A stretch of 64,000 bases of DNA from Pseudorhodobacter wandonensis. GTDB taxonomy: Bacteria; Pseudomonadota; Alphaproteobacteria; Rhodobacterales; Rhodobacteraceae. This document shows, piece by piece, positions 19,233 to 27,380 of this stretch. A program made the position numbers and the translations under genes. Under the pieces are notes generated by a model. That model did no database searches. It was not told where the DNA came from and was given only the letters and a program-made list of their open reading frames with translations. The first letter of the stretch is position 1; each line of letters begins with the position of its first letter. Location: NCBI RefSeq assembly GCF_001202035.1, contig NZ_LGHT01000027.1, positions 1 to 64,000 on the forward strand. The letters run 5' to 3'.

Positions 19233-19529
19233 GTCTGCGTAGCTCAGCTGGATAGAGCACAGGATTCCTAGTTCAAAATTGGGCGTTGTGTTTGGAAACG
19301 GCACAACGGATCTGCTCAAATTCGGGGAACGCTACGGTGCACATGCACCTTGCCAATCCCGAGCCAAGCCCCGAAAGGGGAAGGTGTAGAGACTGGTAGG
19401 GCAGCACCTAAAGGCCACAAGCCAAAGGTGAAGGGACAGTCCAGACCACGAACGCCCGCAAGGGCGGCGGTGAAAGCCGAAGTGGTATGAATCCTGGGGC
19501 CGTGGGTTCGAATCCCGCCGCGGACACCA
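19233..19529 (+). tRNA. tRNA-Arg(CCU), interrupted by a group I intron
   Basis: Exons 19233-19269 and 19490-19529 join to a 77-nt tRNA with encoded CCA. Acceptor GTCTGCG/CGCGGAC (one G-T wobble), D stem GCTC/GAGC, anticodon stem CAGGA/TCCTG with loop TTCCTAA (anticodon CCT, 19267-19269), variable GGGCC, T arm GTGGG-TTCGAAT-CCCGC. The intron sits directly 3' of anticodon base 36. It lies between nasA and the tup operon. Confidence 0.95.
19270..19489 (+). ncRNA. Self-splicing group I intron (subgroup IC3-like) in tRNA-Arg
   Basis: 220 nt. The 5' exon ends in U, which pairs as U-G with G19281 of the guide GGG, forming P1 (CCTAGTT/AATTGGG); the intron ends in G19489. P2 is CGTTGTG/CACAACG, a GAAA-capped CCCC/GGGG hairpin near 19370-19381 fits P6, P8 is CACCT/AGGTG and P9 a GCAA-capped CGCCC/GGGCG hairpin. 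The core stretches AAGGTGTAGAGACT and GACAGTCCAG match the well-known Azoarcus tRNA-Ile intron as I remember it. No open reading frame or homing endonuclease inside. Confidence 0.93.
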
Positions 19530-19637
19530 TTTTCCTATTCCATCCTTTGTTTGTGGCTTTGCGCTCAACAGGTGCGGGCATCAGCCTGCGGCTTGCGCGC
19601 CGGTGTTGCCCTGCGGCAGGGCGCGCTTGCACCAAAC

Positions 19638-19682
19638 TGGACATTTTGTCCTAAAGATTTTCGGCCGACCCCCATTTTGTCC
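19638..19682 (+). promoter_or_regulatory. Palindromic operator candidate upstream of tupBCA
   Basis: TGGACATTTTGTCC (19638-19651) is a near-perfect inverted repeat (GGACA-TTT-TGTCC), followed 34 bases on by a half site CATTTTGTCC (19673-19682), about three helical turns. The same palindrome occurs at 26684-26700 upstream of the formate dehydrogenase genes. A UTR hairpin TCGGGGT/ACCCCGA (19698-19719) follows. Confidence 0.55.
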
Positions 19683-19753
19683 GTTTTGGCAATCGGTTCG
19701 GGGTGCTAAGCAACCCCGAGACGCCGGACGAAACGGAATGGATATGCCTTGGC

Positions 19754-20458
19754 ATGAATGATATTTGGCAAGGCCTGGCCCAAGCGGCACGGCTTATTGT
19801 GGCCCGCGATGCCGATTTGATCGAAATCGCTACGCTGTCGCTTCAGGTCAGCCTTGGGGCAACGCTGGTTGCATCCCTGATCGGGCTGCCGCTTGGCGCG
19901 TGGCTTGCGATTAACCGCTTTCGTGTGCGGCGTGTGGTCATCGCGACGATGAACGCGCTGATGGGCCTGCCGCCTGTGGTCGTCGGCCTGTTTGTCTATG
20001 TGCTGTTTTCGCGCTCTGGCCCGTTTGGGGTGCTCGGGCTGTTGTTTACGCCAACTGCGATGGTCATTGCCCAGGTCATCATCATCACCCCCATCGTCGC
20101 CTCTATCTCGCATCAAGCCATCCGTGACCTTTGGGCCGATTACCACGACCTGCTGATCTCGCTGAACGCCAGCCGCACCCAGCGCATCAAGGCGCTGCTG
20201 TGGGATGGGCGGCGCGCGCTGATGACGGCATCGCTGGCAGGATTTGGCCGCGCGATTGGCGAGGTCGGCGCAATCATGATCGTCGGCGGCAATATCGACC
20301 ACGCCACCCGCGTCCTGACCACCGCCATCGCGCTGGAAACCGGCAAGGGAGAGTTCGGCATGGCGCTTGCGCTTGGCTTTGTGCTGATCGCGCTGGCGGT
20401 GCTCGTAAACCTGACGGTGCATTTCCTGTCGCGCACAGAAAGGGGCAGCCGATGGTAA
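19754..20458 (+). CDS. tupB: Tungstate ABC transporter permease
   Basis: 234 aa inner-membrane permease with five to six hydrophobic segments (for example TLVASLIGLPLGAWLAI, ALMGLPPVVVGLFVYVLF, VIAQVIIITPIVASI, ALGFVLIALAVLVNL). The LMGLPPVVVGL stretch and the GRAIGEVGAIMIVGGNI loop are characteristic of TupB/WtpB-like tungstate permeases. ATG 19754 was chosen to match the family N-terminus (WQGLAQAARLI); a TTG frame from 19703 would overlap the UTR. Overlaps tupC by 7 bases. Confidence 0.9.
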   Translation: MNDIWQGLAQAARLIVARDADLIEIATLSLQVSLGATLVASLIGLPLGAWLAINRFRVRRVVIATMNALMGLPPVVVGLFVYVLFSRSGPFGVLGLLFTPTAMVIAQVIIITPIVASISHQAIRDLWADYHDLLISLNASRTQRIKALLWDGRRALMTASLAGFGRAIGEVGAIMIVGGNIDHATRVLTTAIALETGKGEFGMALALGFVLIALAVLVNLTVHFLSRTERGSRW

Positions 20459-21168
20459 GCACTATCCTGCCGCTGACGGTTGAAAACATTGCGCTGCGCA
20501 GGCGCGGGCGCCGCATCCTTGGCCCGATTTCCTGGCAATTGGGCGGCACAGGCATTACCGTGCTGATGGGGCCAAACGGTTCGGGTAAAACCTCGTTTTT
20601 GCGCGCAATGCACGGGCTGGAACGCATTTCTGACGGCCGCCTGCACTGGTCTGCCCCGATTGACCAAACCCGCGCACGGCAAAGCTTCGTCTTTCAAACC
20701 CCCATTCTGATGCGCCGCTCGGTTGTGGATTGCATCGCCTATCCGCTGCTGCTGGATGGCGTGTCGCGCCGCATTGCCCGTGATCGCGCGGCCGAGGCAG
20801 CGACGCAGGTCGGGCTAGCCGCCATGCTTGACCAACCCGCGCAATTGCTTTCAGGCGGCGAAAAGCAAAAGCTGGCCTTGGCACGGGCCTTGGTGCGTGG
20901 CCCCGAATTGCTGTTTCTCGATGAACCCTGCGCCAACCTCGACGGCCGCTCGACCAGTGATATTGAAAAGATCCTGCTGGCCGCCCGCGATGCCGGTACG
21001 CGCATCGTTATGTCCACCCATAACCTCGGTCAGGCGCGCCGCTTGGCGGATGACGTGTTGTTTCTCTATGTCGGCCAACTTGTCGAGTTCGGCCCCGCAT
21101 CCCGTGTTCTTCAAACCCCAGCAACCCCCGAAATGACGGCTTTCATCAAAGGAGACCTACTACCATGA
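20452..21168 (+). CDS. tupC: Tungstate ABC transporter ATPase
   Basis: 238 aa. Walker A GPNGSGKTS, Q-loop FQTPILMRRSV (typical of TupC/phosphonate-like ATPases), signature LSGGEKQKLALARAL, Walker B LLFLDEPCANLDG, switch His in STHNLGQARRL. Start ATG 20452 lies within the end of tupB; the stop overlaps the tupA start (ATGATG). Drives uptake of tungstate captured by TupA. Confidence 0.92.
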   Translation: MVSTILPLTVENIALRRRGRRILGPISWQLGGTGITVLMGPNGSGKTSFLRAMHGLERISDGRLHWSAPIDQTRARQSFVFQTPILMRRSVVDCIAYPLLLDGVSRRIARDRAAEAATQVGLAAMLDQPAQLLSGGEKQKLALARALVRGPELLFLDEPCANLDGRSTSDIEKILLAARDAGTRIVMSTHNLGQARRLADDVLFLYVGQLVEFGPASRVLQTPATPEMTAFIKGDLLP

Positions 21169-21965
21169 TGTTGAAATCACTTGCTTTGCTTGCGGCAATG
21201 GCCCTGGGCACCGCAGCCTCGGCCGAAGAGATGAAGATGGCCGTGACAACATCTTTTGCCAACTCTGGCCTTGCCGAGGTGCTGTTGCCCGAAATCGAAA
21301 AAGACACCGGTATCACCGTGCAGTTGCTGGTCGTCGGCACCGGTCAGGCGCTGACTTTGGGCGCCGCGGGCGATGTTGACGCCGTTCTTGTCCATTCCCG
21401 TGCCGCCGAGGATAAATGGCTGGCCGAAGGTAACGGCACCCACCGCCGCGAGATTATGTATAATGATTTCGTGATTGTCGGCCCGTCGACAGACCCCGCA
21501 GGTACCAAAACTGCTACCAATGCGACCGACGCGTTCAAGGCCATCGCCGCCGCTCAGGCCCCCTTTGTCAGCCGTGGCGATGACAGCGGCACCCATAAGA
21601 TGGAACAAGCGCTGTGGAAAACCGCAGGCATTGAACCCGTGGGCGATTGGTACCGCTCGGTTGGGCAGGGCATGGGGGCGGCGCTGAACACCGCTGCCGG
21701 CATGAACGCCTATATCCTTGCCGACCGCGCAAGCTGGCTGAATTTTGGCAACAAGGCTGATCTGGCGATTGATTTCCAAGGCGACCCCGCGTTGTTCAAC
21801 CAATACGCCTATCTGCCGGTGAACCCCGAAAAGTACCCGCATGTGAAAGCTGAACTGGTTGAAAAGCTAGAGGATTGGCTGGTCAGCGATAAAGCCAAAG
21901 GCTTGATTGAAGGCTATAAAATCGCGGGCCAACAGCTTTTCGTGTTCAACGCCCAGCCTGAATAA
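21165..21965 (+). CDS. tupA: Tungstate-binding periplasmic protein
   Basis: 266 aa. Signal peptide MMLKSLALLAAMALGTAASA then EEMKMAVTTSF. Oxyanion-binding stretches of TupA: TTSFANSGLAEVLLP, VVGTGQAL, and FVSRGDDSGTHKME. Good site AAAGGAG before ATG 21165. The gene order tupB-tupC-tupA is inverted relative to the common tupABC. Location beside a formate dehydrogenase supports supply of tungsten to that enzyme; molybdate binding cannot be excluded from sequence alone. Confidence 0.93.
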   Translation: MMLKSLALLAAMALGTAASAEEMKMAVTTSFANSGLAEVLLPEIEKDTGITVQLLVVGTGQALTLGAAGDVDAVLVHSRAAEDKWLAEGNGTHRREIMYNDFVIVGPSTDPAGTKTATNATDAFKAIAAAQAPFVSRGDDSGTHKMEQALWKTAGIEPVGDWYRSVGQGMGAALNTAAGMNAYILADRASWLNFGNKADLAIDFQGDPALFNQYAYLPVNPEKYPHVKAELVEKLEDWLVSDKAKGLIEGYKIAGQQLFVFNAQPE

Positions 21966-21971
21966 ACGGGC

Positions 21972-21996
21972 AGCGGCGCCTGTAACGGGCGCCGCT
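21972..21996. terminator. Hairpin between convergent tupA and DUF6505 genes
   Basis: AGCGGCGCC/GGCGCCGCT, a 9-bp perfect stem with loop TGTAACG, lies in the 30 bases between the converging genes. T-runs are weak on both strands, so it is a likely but not certain bidirectional terminator. Confidence 0.5.
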
Positions 21997-22481
21997 TACT
22001 CGTCTGGTACCGAATGAATCGCGAACTGGTCCAGCCCCGCGTCATTCGCCTCGATATAGCGAAACTGCTCGCGCACGCCGGCCTCGGTCAATTCGCGCAG
22101 CACAGTCAGCACCGTATTGGGGGCATGGTCGGCGCACAGCTCGGCCATATGCTCTAATTCCTCCAGCGCCACGGGCAAGGCCGCCTCAAGGTTAGGCGCG
22201 CCGTAGACATCGACAAAATGCTGCGCAAGCTGGCGCAGCAGCGCGTCAAATTCGACCTGTTCGATTTGCGCGGTGGCCACAAAGGTCACGCGACCAAAGG
22301 TTTCTACCCCCAGCCAGCCATTGGCAAAGGCCTGCCGCGCCTTGCCGACCAAATCACCCTGCGCCCAGTTCGAAAACTCGAACCCGCCCGAAACCGCCCA
22401 TTCGCCGGTGCGGGCAGGGTTGTGAAACACATTGCGGTCGCTTTCGTCAAAATGGATGGCACGTGCCAGAAGGCGGGGCAT
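21996..22481 (-). CDS. DUF6505-type conserved protein of the fdh locus
   Basis: 161 aa acidic soluble protein, start MPRLLARAIHFDESDRNVFH, no signal or membrane segment. I recognise it as the small family (DUF6505) that accompanies formate dehydrogenase clusters in Rhodobacteraceae; function unknown. Last gene of the minus-strand operon, one base after the ligase-like gene. The sequence is rich in Glu/Asp in its C-terminal half and holds no metal-binding Cys cluster (only one Cys). Confidence 0.7.
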   Translation of the reverse strand: MPRLLARAIHFDESDRNVFHNPARTGEWAVSGGFEFSNWAQGDLVGKARQAFANGWLGVETFGRVTFVATAQIEQVEFDALLRQLAQHFVDVYGAPNLEAALPVALEELEHMAELCADHAPNTVLTVLRELTEAGVREQFRYIEANDAGLDQFAIHSVPDE

Positions 22482-22482
22482 A

Positions 22483-23205
22483 TCAAAGATCCTCTAACAG
22501 TTTGGACAGCGCAATAAGGTGGGTTTTCTCACCATATTTCAACAGCATACCAAAGTTTTCATCGACACCAAGGAAAACCCCGCTTTGCCGCACACCATCC
22601 ATCGGCAGGCTGATTTCTTTGCCGATATTCCACGCCAGACCTTGCCATTCGCGGTGCAAACCGGCGCGGCCCTTGGCGTCATCCAACGCGCCCAGCCACA
22701 GCATCGCATGGCGCGACCAAGCTTCAAGGATCAGATGCGGATCAATCTCGCCGCAACCTTCTTGTGACAGCGCCGTCCAATTGGGCGTCTCGCCGGGTTC
22801 CAGCTTGTCAGGCAGGGCCAGCGTCAGCTCTATCCCCACGACCATCCAATCCGGCACCGCCATTGGATCGCGGCTTGCGGCCACCGCCCGCAAACCGCCG
22901 ACATGCCCGCCATTCAGCCGAATGCCGCCCGTCCAGTCCAGATGCACCGCAGTTTCGGGCGGCGCATAGGTGCCAAGCGCGTTTTGCAGCGCCACCCCGC
23001 AGGCGCAAAACGCCGCCATCGCCTGCTCCAGCGGAATCTCGGGTGCCAAAACAATCGCGGCGCGCAACCGCTCGGGCGATAGCGACCACGTAAGCAGCCC
23101 CGAATCCACCCCCTTTTCGGCCTCGCTGACCGCAACGGCCAACGGGTTGGCAGGGCCAGTCGCAAGCCCCTTTAGCAGGGGCGGAAAGGATGGAACCGCG
23201 TTCAT
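22483..23205 (-). CDS. Biotin/lipoate protein ligase-like protein with DUF4444-type tail
   Basis: 240 aa. N-terminal two thirds resemble the BPL/LPL fold: LTWSLSPERLRAAIVLAPE, VHLDWTGGIRLNGGHVGGL and WMVVGIELTL correspond to the substrate-binding strands, though the classical biotin-ligase GRGRxGR motif is absent. The C-terminal third (GKEISLPMDGVRQSGVFLGV onward) matches the short tail domain seen in this subfamily. Overlaps mrp by four bases, so co-translated. A role in fdh maturation or modification of a partner is inference from neighbourhood only. Confidence 0.75.
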   Translation of the reverse strand: MNAVPSFPPLLKGLATGPANPLAVAVSEAEKGVDSGLLTWSLSPERLRAAIVLAPEIPLEQAMAAFCACGVALQNALGTYAPPETAVHLDWTGGIRLNGGHVGGLRAVAASRDPMAVPDWMVVGIELTLALPDKLEPGETPNWTALSQEGCGEIDPHLILEAWSRHAMLWLGALDDAKGRAGLHREWQGLAWNIGKEISLPMDGVRQSGVFLGVDENFGMLLKYGEKTHLIALSKLLEDL

Positions 23206-24287
23206 GCCTGCCCTTTCGCAATCAAATCGCGTGCCAAATTGCGGAATGCCTGCGCCTGCGACGAATTGGGTTTCGAAACCACAATTGGCGCGCCGCCATC
23301 GGCCGCCGTGCGAATATCCAGATGCAGCGGAATTTCCGCCAGCAGTGGCACACCCAGCTTTTTGGCCTCTTGCGCCACGCCGCCATGGCCGAAAATATGC
23401 TCTTCATGGCCGCATTGGCTGCAAATATGCGTGGACATGTTTTCGATCAGCCCAAGGATCGGCGTGCCGAGTTTCTTAAACATATCAATGCCTTTGCGGG
23501 CATCCAGCAGCGCAATATCTTGCGGGGTGGAAACGATGATCGCACCGTCCAGCTGTGATTTCTGCGCCAGCGTCATTTGCACATCACCCGTGCCGGGCGG
23601 CAAATCAACGATCAGCACATCCAGCGCCCCCCATTGCACCTGAAACAACATCTGCTGCAAGGCGCCCATCAACATCGGGCCACGCCAGACCACGGCCTCA
23701 TCTTCCTGCGTCATCAGGCCCAGCGACATCAGCGTGACACCGTGGTTGCGCAGCGGCAAAATCGTCTTGCCATCGGGGCTGGCGGGTCGGCCCGAAACGC
23801 CCAGCATGCGCGGCTGGCTGGGGCCGTAAACATCGGCATCCAACAGCCCGACCTTGCGCCCCTCGGCCGCCAAAGCCGTGGCAAGGTTGGCCGAAACCGT
23901 CGATTTCCCAACGCCGCCCTTGCCCGAGGCAATCGCCAGAATCCGCGCCACACCGGGAATCTTCTCTGGCCCCGCAGCCTTGGCCGGCGCATGGCTATGC
24001 GAATGCCCTGAGGATTTCAGATCTGGCGGCGCCTTGGGCGCACTATGCGCCGTCATCACGATGGAAACCGTTTCCACCCCCGCCAAAGCCCGAATTTTCG
24101 CTTCGGCCTCGGCGCGGGGTTCTTCCATCTTTTTCGCGCGGGCCGGGTCAATTTCCAGCACAAACCGCACCGCGCCGCCATCAACCGTCAGCGCCCGCAC
24201 CATGCCGGAACTGACCAGATCATTGCCACGAACGGGGTCGATGACCGTCTTTAGCACCGCCAGAACATCATCGCGCGTCACAGTCAT
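23202..24287 (-). CDS. mrp: Mrp/NBP35-type Fe-S cluster carrier ATPase
   Basis: 361 aa. N-terminal MIP18/DUF59 domain (about 1-85), linker with SGHSHSHAPAKA, then a deviant Walker A P-loop IASGKGGVGKSTVSANLA. YGPSQPRMLGVSGRP and DLPPGTGDVQ follow; the CxxC pair (CSQCGHEEHIFG) that binds a bridging [4Fe-4S] at the dimer interface is present. Mrp proteins deliver Fe-S clusters. Embedded between the DUF6494 and ligase-like genes with ATGA overlaps on both sides, pointing to Fe-S loading of formate dehydrogenase or of the polyferredoxin encoded upstream. Confidence 0.93.
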   Translation of the reverse strand: MTVTRDDVLAVLKTVIDPVRGNDLVSSGMVRALTVDGGAVRFVLEIDPARAKKMEEPRAEAEAKIRALAGVETVSIVMTAHSAPKAPPDLKSSGHSHSHAPAKAAGPEKIPGVARILAIASGKGGVGKSTVSANLATALAAEGRKVGLLDADVYGPSQPRMLGVSGRPASPDGKTILPLRNHGVTLMSLGLMTQEDEAVVWRGPMLMGALQQMLFQVQWGALDVLIVDLPPGTGDVQMTLAQKSQLDGAIIVSTPQDIALLDARKGIDMFKKLGTPILGLIENMSTHICSQCGHEEHIFGHGGVAQEAKKLGVPLLAEIPLHLDIRTAADGGAPIVVSKPNSSQAQAFRNLARDLIAKGQA

Positions 24288-24484
24288 TCACTTGGCCCCA
24301 TGATCTTGCCTTCAACCACATGCGTCAGATCAACCCCGTCAATCGTCAGCGTCATGCGCGCATTCAAAACCTTGCCCGCAACGGCGGGGCCTGCATCGCG
24401 CACCGCCGCCTCAATCGCTTGTTGCGAGGTCACGCCGACCTGTTTCAGAAACTTGCGCAAAGACATGTTGAAATCGTCATCCAT
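24284..24484 (-). CDS. DUF6494-type small protein
   Basis: 66 aa, MDDDFNMSLRKFLKQVGVT then QQAIEAAVRDAG. A small soluble alpha/beta protein without Cys. Its C-terminal half (ARMTLTIDGVDLTHVVEGKI) is a beta hairpin-like stretch. I recognise it as the DUF6494 family linked to Mrp genes in proteobacterial formate dehydrogenase loci. Overlaps mrp by four bases. Function unknown. Confidence 0.75.
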   Translation of the reverse strand: MDDDFNMSLRKFLKQVGVTSQQAIEAAVRDAGPAVAGKVLNARMTLTIDGVDLTHVVEGKIMGPSE

Positions 24485-24514
24485 CTTGGGGCCCTCATCG
24501 GTTATGGGTTGTGT

Positions 24515-26473
24515 TCAGTGATCGCGGCGCTTGCTCAGATAGTCATCAGTGGTGCGCACGCGCGGGCGCTCGCCGCCCGCCATAGGGTTGTTTTCGCTGT
24601 GATATTGCGACTGAATGCGGCAATCATCGCACATCTGTATCAACCTGCCGGCACCAGTTTGCAGAAACATCGAATGCTTGCCCGCCAGCTTATCCATAAT
24701 CTTTTCAATCGTCGATTTCACGCCAAACAACTTGCCACATTCGACGCAAGGAAACGGCTCTTCCTCATGCAAAACCCGTTGGCCAAAGGCGGCGTCGGTC
24801 GGGTCAAACTGCGGTTTCAGCGTGATCGCGTTTTCGGGGCAAACGGTTTCACAAATCCCGCATTGCAGGCAGGCATCTTCCTGAAACCGCAGCTGCGGCT
24901 TATCAGGGTTATCCATCAACGCCCCGTTCGGGCAAAGCGACGCACAAGACAGGCACAGCGTGCAGGCATCGGTATCCACCACAACCGCCCCATAAGGCGC
25001 GCCAAAGGGCAGCGCCACCGCAGCCACCGCATCCGGCAGTAATGCCTTGCCGGCCAGCCGCGCAATCTGGCGGCGGCTGCCCATCGCCAAAACCGGCGCC
25101 TGCACAGGCGGCGCCACCGGCCCACCCGCAAACAGCATATCCGACAGCGCATCAGGGTCGGCGACATCAATCAACCGCAACCGGTCCGCGCCACCCATCG
25201 CGGCGGCCAGCGCTATCTCGGCATTGATCGGGGCGCGCTCGGTGCGGGGGGCGGCCAGAACATCGACGGCATGAAAGCCAAAGGCCAGCGCCGCCAGCAT
25301 CTCCGCATGGCCAAAACCCGCCAAAGCCGCAACCGACAGCGGGATAACATCGGCAGGCAAGCCCCGCCCGAACCGCGCCGCAAGCGCGATCATTTCCGCG
25401 CCATGATCGGTGTCATGCACCAACAGGCGCGGGGCCTTGCCGCCCGCAGCCAGATAGGTCTCGGCCAACACCCGCACCCGCCGCAAAACATGGTCAACCG
25501 GCGGCGCGTCATAGCGAATGGCCCCCGAAGGGCAAAGCGCCGAACATGCCCCGCAGCCCGCACAGACCATCGGGTCAATCTCGATATGGTCGCCATCGGG
25601 GCGAATGGCGCTGGTCGGGCACACATCAAGGCAGCGCGTGCAGCCGGTCTGCCCCGCCCGCGAATGGGCGCACAGGTGCTGCTCCAGCATCAGATGCAAC
25701 GGCTTTTCAAACGTCCCGACCATCTGGCTGGCCTTAAAGATCGCGTCGCCAATCGCCACAGGGTCACGCGGGTCAGCGCGCAAGTATCCATCGCGTTTAT
25801 GCGGCGCAGGAAACAGGCTCGTCTCGCCTGTCAGGTCCAGAATAATATCACACACCGTCGTCGCGCCATCCCTTGGCGCTGTAAGGCCAAAGCCACCGCG
25901 CCCGCCGGGTTCAAGCATTTGCAGCGCATCCATCTGCACGCTGAAATTGCCCAGCGTCCCCACAGCCCGCCGCAACCGCCCGCGCACCACCTCAACCTTG
26001 CGGGTCATCGGCAGCTCTCCCGCGTCAGTCAGCAGCACCGTCACCGCAAGCGTGTCGGCCAGTTTTTCGGCCACAGGCAGGGCCACATCGCCACGCCCGA
26101 TCACAAGGCAAATCCCCTCGGACACCACATCAACCGACTTGGCACTCGGCGCGGGCAGCTGGCTTTCGGTAATCAGCGCCGCCATTTTGGGCATCGCATC
26201 TGCATCATCCGACCAGCCCGCGCGGTCACGAATATCGACAAAATCCGGCGCATCCACGCCCAGTTCGGCGGCCAATTCGGCAAAGCGCGGGGCCTCTTGC
26301 TGGCAGGCAATCAGCGCCTCGCCCTTGGCAATCGCATCGCCCGCCGCACCCAGCCCGGTTGTGCAAAGTGCGCTATGAACGCGTGAGCAGGCCAAGCCGG
26401 TCGCCGCCGAAATGCCCGCTGAATCAATGCGCTGACTATCCAAACAATTACACAAAATCAGATGTTTAGCCAT
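24515..26473 (-). CDS. Poly-[4Fe-4S] ferredoxin-like protein of the fdh locus
   Basis: 652 aa. Start ATG 26473 is preceded by GGAGAGATAT; longer frames have no support. Contains at least four CxxCxxCxxxCP-type clusters: CTRCLDVCP, CAGCGACSALCP, CLSCASLCP region and CLQCGICETVCP, plus a C-terminal CVECGK...CDDCR pair that could bind another metal. The N-terminus has CNC and further Cys. No signal or membrane segment, so cytoplasmic. The middle (about 340-480) resembles an HdrA/MvhD-like binding region but lacks a clear flavin motif. First gene of the minus operon, divergent from DUF3305-fdh; a likely electron carrier or maturation scaffold for formate dehydrogenase. Reaction unknown. Confidence 0.85.
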   Translation of the reverse strand: MAKHLILCNCLDSQRIDSAGISAATGLACSRVHSALCTTGLGAAGDAIAKGEALIACQQEAPRFAELAAELGVDAPDFVDIRDRAGWSDDADAMPKMAALITESQLPAPSAKSVDVVSEGICLVIGRGDVALPVAEKLADTLAVTVLLTDAGELPMTRKVEVVRGRLRRAVGTLGNFSVQMDALQMLEPGGRGGFGLTAPRDGATTVCDIILDLTGETSLFPAPHKRDGYLRADPRDPVAIGDAIFKASQMVGTFEKPLHLMLEQHLCAHSRAGQTGCTRCLDVCPTSAIRPDGDHIEIDPMVCAGCGACSALCPSGAIRYDAPPVDHVLRRVRVLAETYLAAGGKAPRLLVHDTDHGAEMIALAARFGRGLPADVIPLSVAALAGFGHAEMLAALAFGFHAVDVLAAPRTERAPINAEIALAAAMGGADRLRLIDVADPDALSDMLFAGGPVAPPVQAPVLAMGSRRQIARLAGKALLPDAVAAVALPFGAPYGAVVVDTDACTLCLSCASLCPNGALMDNPDKPQLRFQEDACLQCGICETVCPENAITLKPQFDPTDAAFGQRVLHEEEPFPCVECGKLFGVKSTIEKIMDKLAGKHSMFLQTGAGRLIQMCDDCRIQSQYHSENNPMAGGERPRVRTTDDYLSKRRDH

Positions 26474-26828
26474 ATATCTCTCCCCCGATGGCTGCCCGGA
26501 AACGTCGCCTCTGTTTCTGGCTGGCATGGGCAGCTAGGCACGAAACCGCCGTCGGCGTAAAGGCCAATCCGTCGAAACGGCAAGTGATTCGTTCACAATC
26601 CGCAAGAAAATTTCCGACTGAAAAAGACGGGTTTTTGGGGTCGGTCAATACGTCCAGCCACCTATGGGCCACCGATAGTCAAAGTGGACATTTTGTCCAC
26701 TACGCCAAGACCTCGGGCAGCAATCGAATGATTCGGCAAAATAATATTTGGCCCCGACCAAGATCGTCGGCACACTGAATCATAAGCCTGATGAAACATC
26801 GGCATCCTTGGGAGGGGACAATTTCGTA
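26474..26828. promoter_or_regulatory. Divergent promoter region of the two fdh operons
   Basis: About 355 bases without a gene between the polyferredoxin gene (minus) and DUF3305 (plus). It holds the palindrome GTGGACA-TTT-TGTCCAC at 26684-26700, an AT-rich AATAATATTT stretch at about 26738-26750 and a ribosome site GGAGGGGACA before 26829. I could not define -35/-10 boxes. Short frames across it look non-coding. Confidence 0.6.
26684..26700 (+). promoter_or_regulatory. Palindromic operator candidate for the fdh operons
   Basis: Perfect 7-bp inverted repeat GTGGACA / TGTCCAC around TTT. The inner 14 bases TGGACATTTTGTCC are identical to the site at 19638-19651 upstream of tupB. Confidence 0.6.
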
Positions 26829-27380
26829 ATGGCGCTAACTCGCGCAACCATGCCGGTTGGCATCGTCGTTCGCAAAACACCGGGCGTTACCCGCTGGGCC
26901 AAATGGTCTTGGCGGGTTGTGGCGGTTTTGCCCGGCGCCGGCCCCGCCAAGTGGCGCGAATTGCGGCGCGAGGGCGACGTGGTCGAGTATCACGCCGCCA
27001 CCCTTAATCTGGATTTGTGGTCCAGCGATACCGAGGCGTATCTAACCGGCCTCGCTGCCAAAACCCCCAGCGTCATCGTGGTGCTGCGCGATGCGCCCGA
27101 TGCCGACATTCCGTTTGAACCTGCGATTGTCACCGCCTCTCCTTACGAAGGGCAAGATTACCTCGACAGCGGCGAAGGCCTGATCGAGGCCGTGCCAATG
27201 CCGCTTGGCATGATCGGCTGGATCATGGATTTCGTGCAAGAGCATCACGTCGAGGAAGTCTTTATCAAACGCAAGCGCGACAAAAAGCGCGTCGATCTGA
27301 CCGAGGATGGCAAAGGCGATGCCCGCATCCGCCAGCTTTCCGATGTGTTCCGCGCCCCCCGCAGCAGCGAGGTGCCGTGA
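26829..27380 (+). CDS. DUF3305 family protein
   Basis: 183 aa, start ATG 26829 after GGAGGGGACAATTTCGTA. Soluble, begins MALTRATMPVGIVVRKTPG. It contains the family stretch WRVVAVLPG and a run of Lys/Arg (IKRKRDKKR) near the C-terminus. DUF3305 and DUF3306 occur as a pair next to formate dehydrogenase genes in proteobacteria; role unknown, possibly assembly. Its stop overlaps the DUF3306 start (ATGA-type, at 27380). Confidence 0.85.
   Translation: MALTRATMPVGIVVRKTPGVTRWAKWSWRVVAVLPGAGPAKWRELRREGDVVEYHAATLNLDLWSSDTEAYLTGLAAKTPSVIVVLRDAPDADIPFEPAIVTASPYEGQDYLDSGEGLIEAVPMPLGMIGWIMDFVQEHHVEEVFIKRKRDKKRVDLTEDGKGDARIRQLSDVFRAPRSSEVP

Noticed and set aside
25271-26386. 371-aa plus-strand frame opposite the polyferredoxin gene
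   Set aside because: The minus frame carries regular Cys clusters; the plus frame is an Arg/His-rich shadow.
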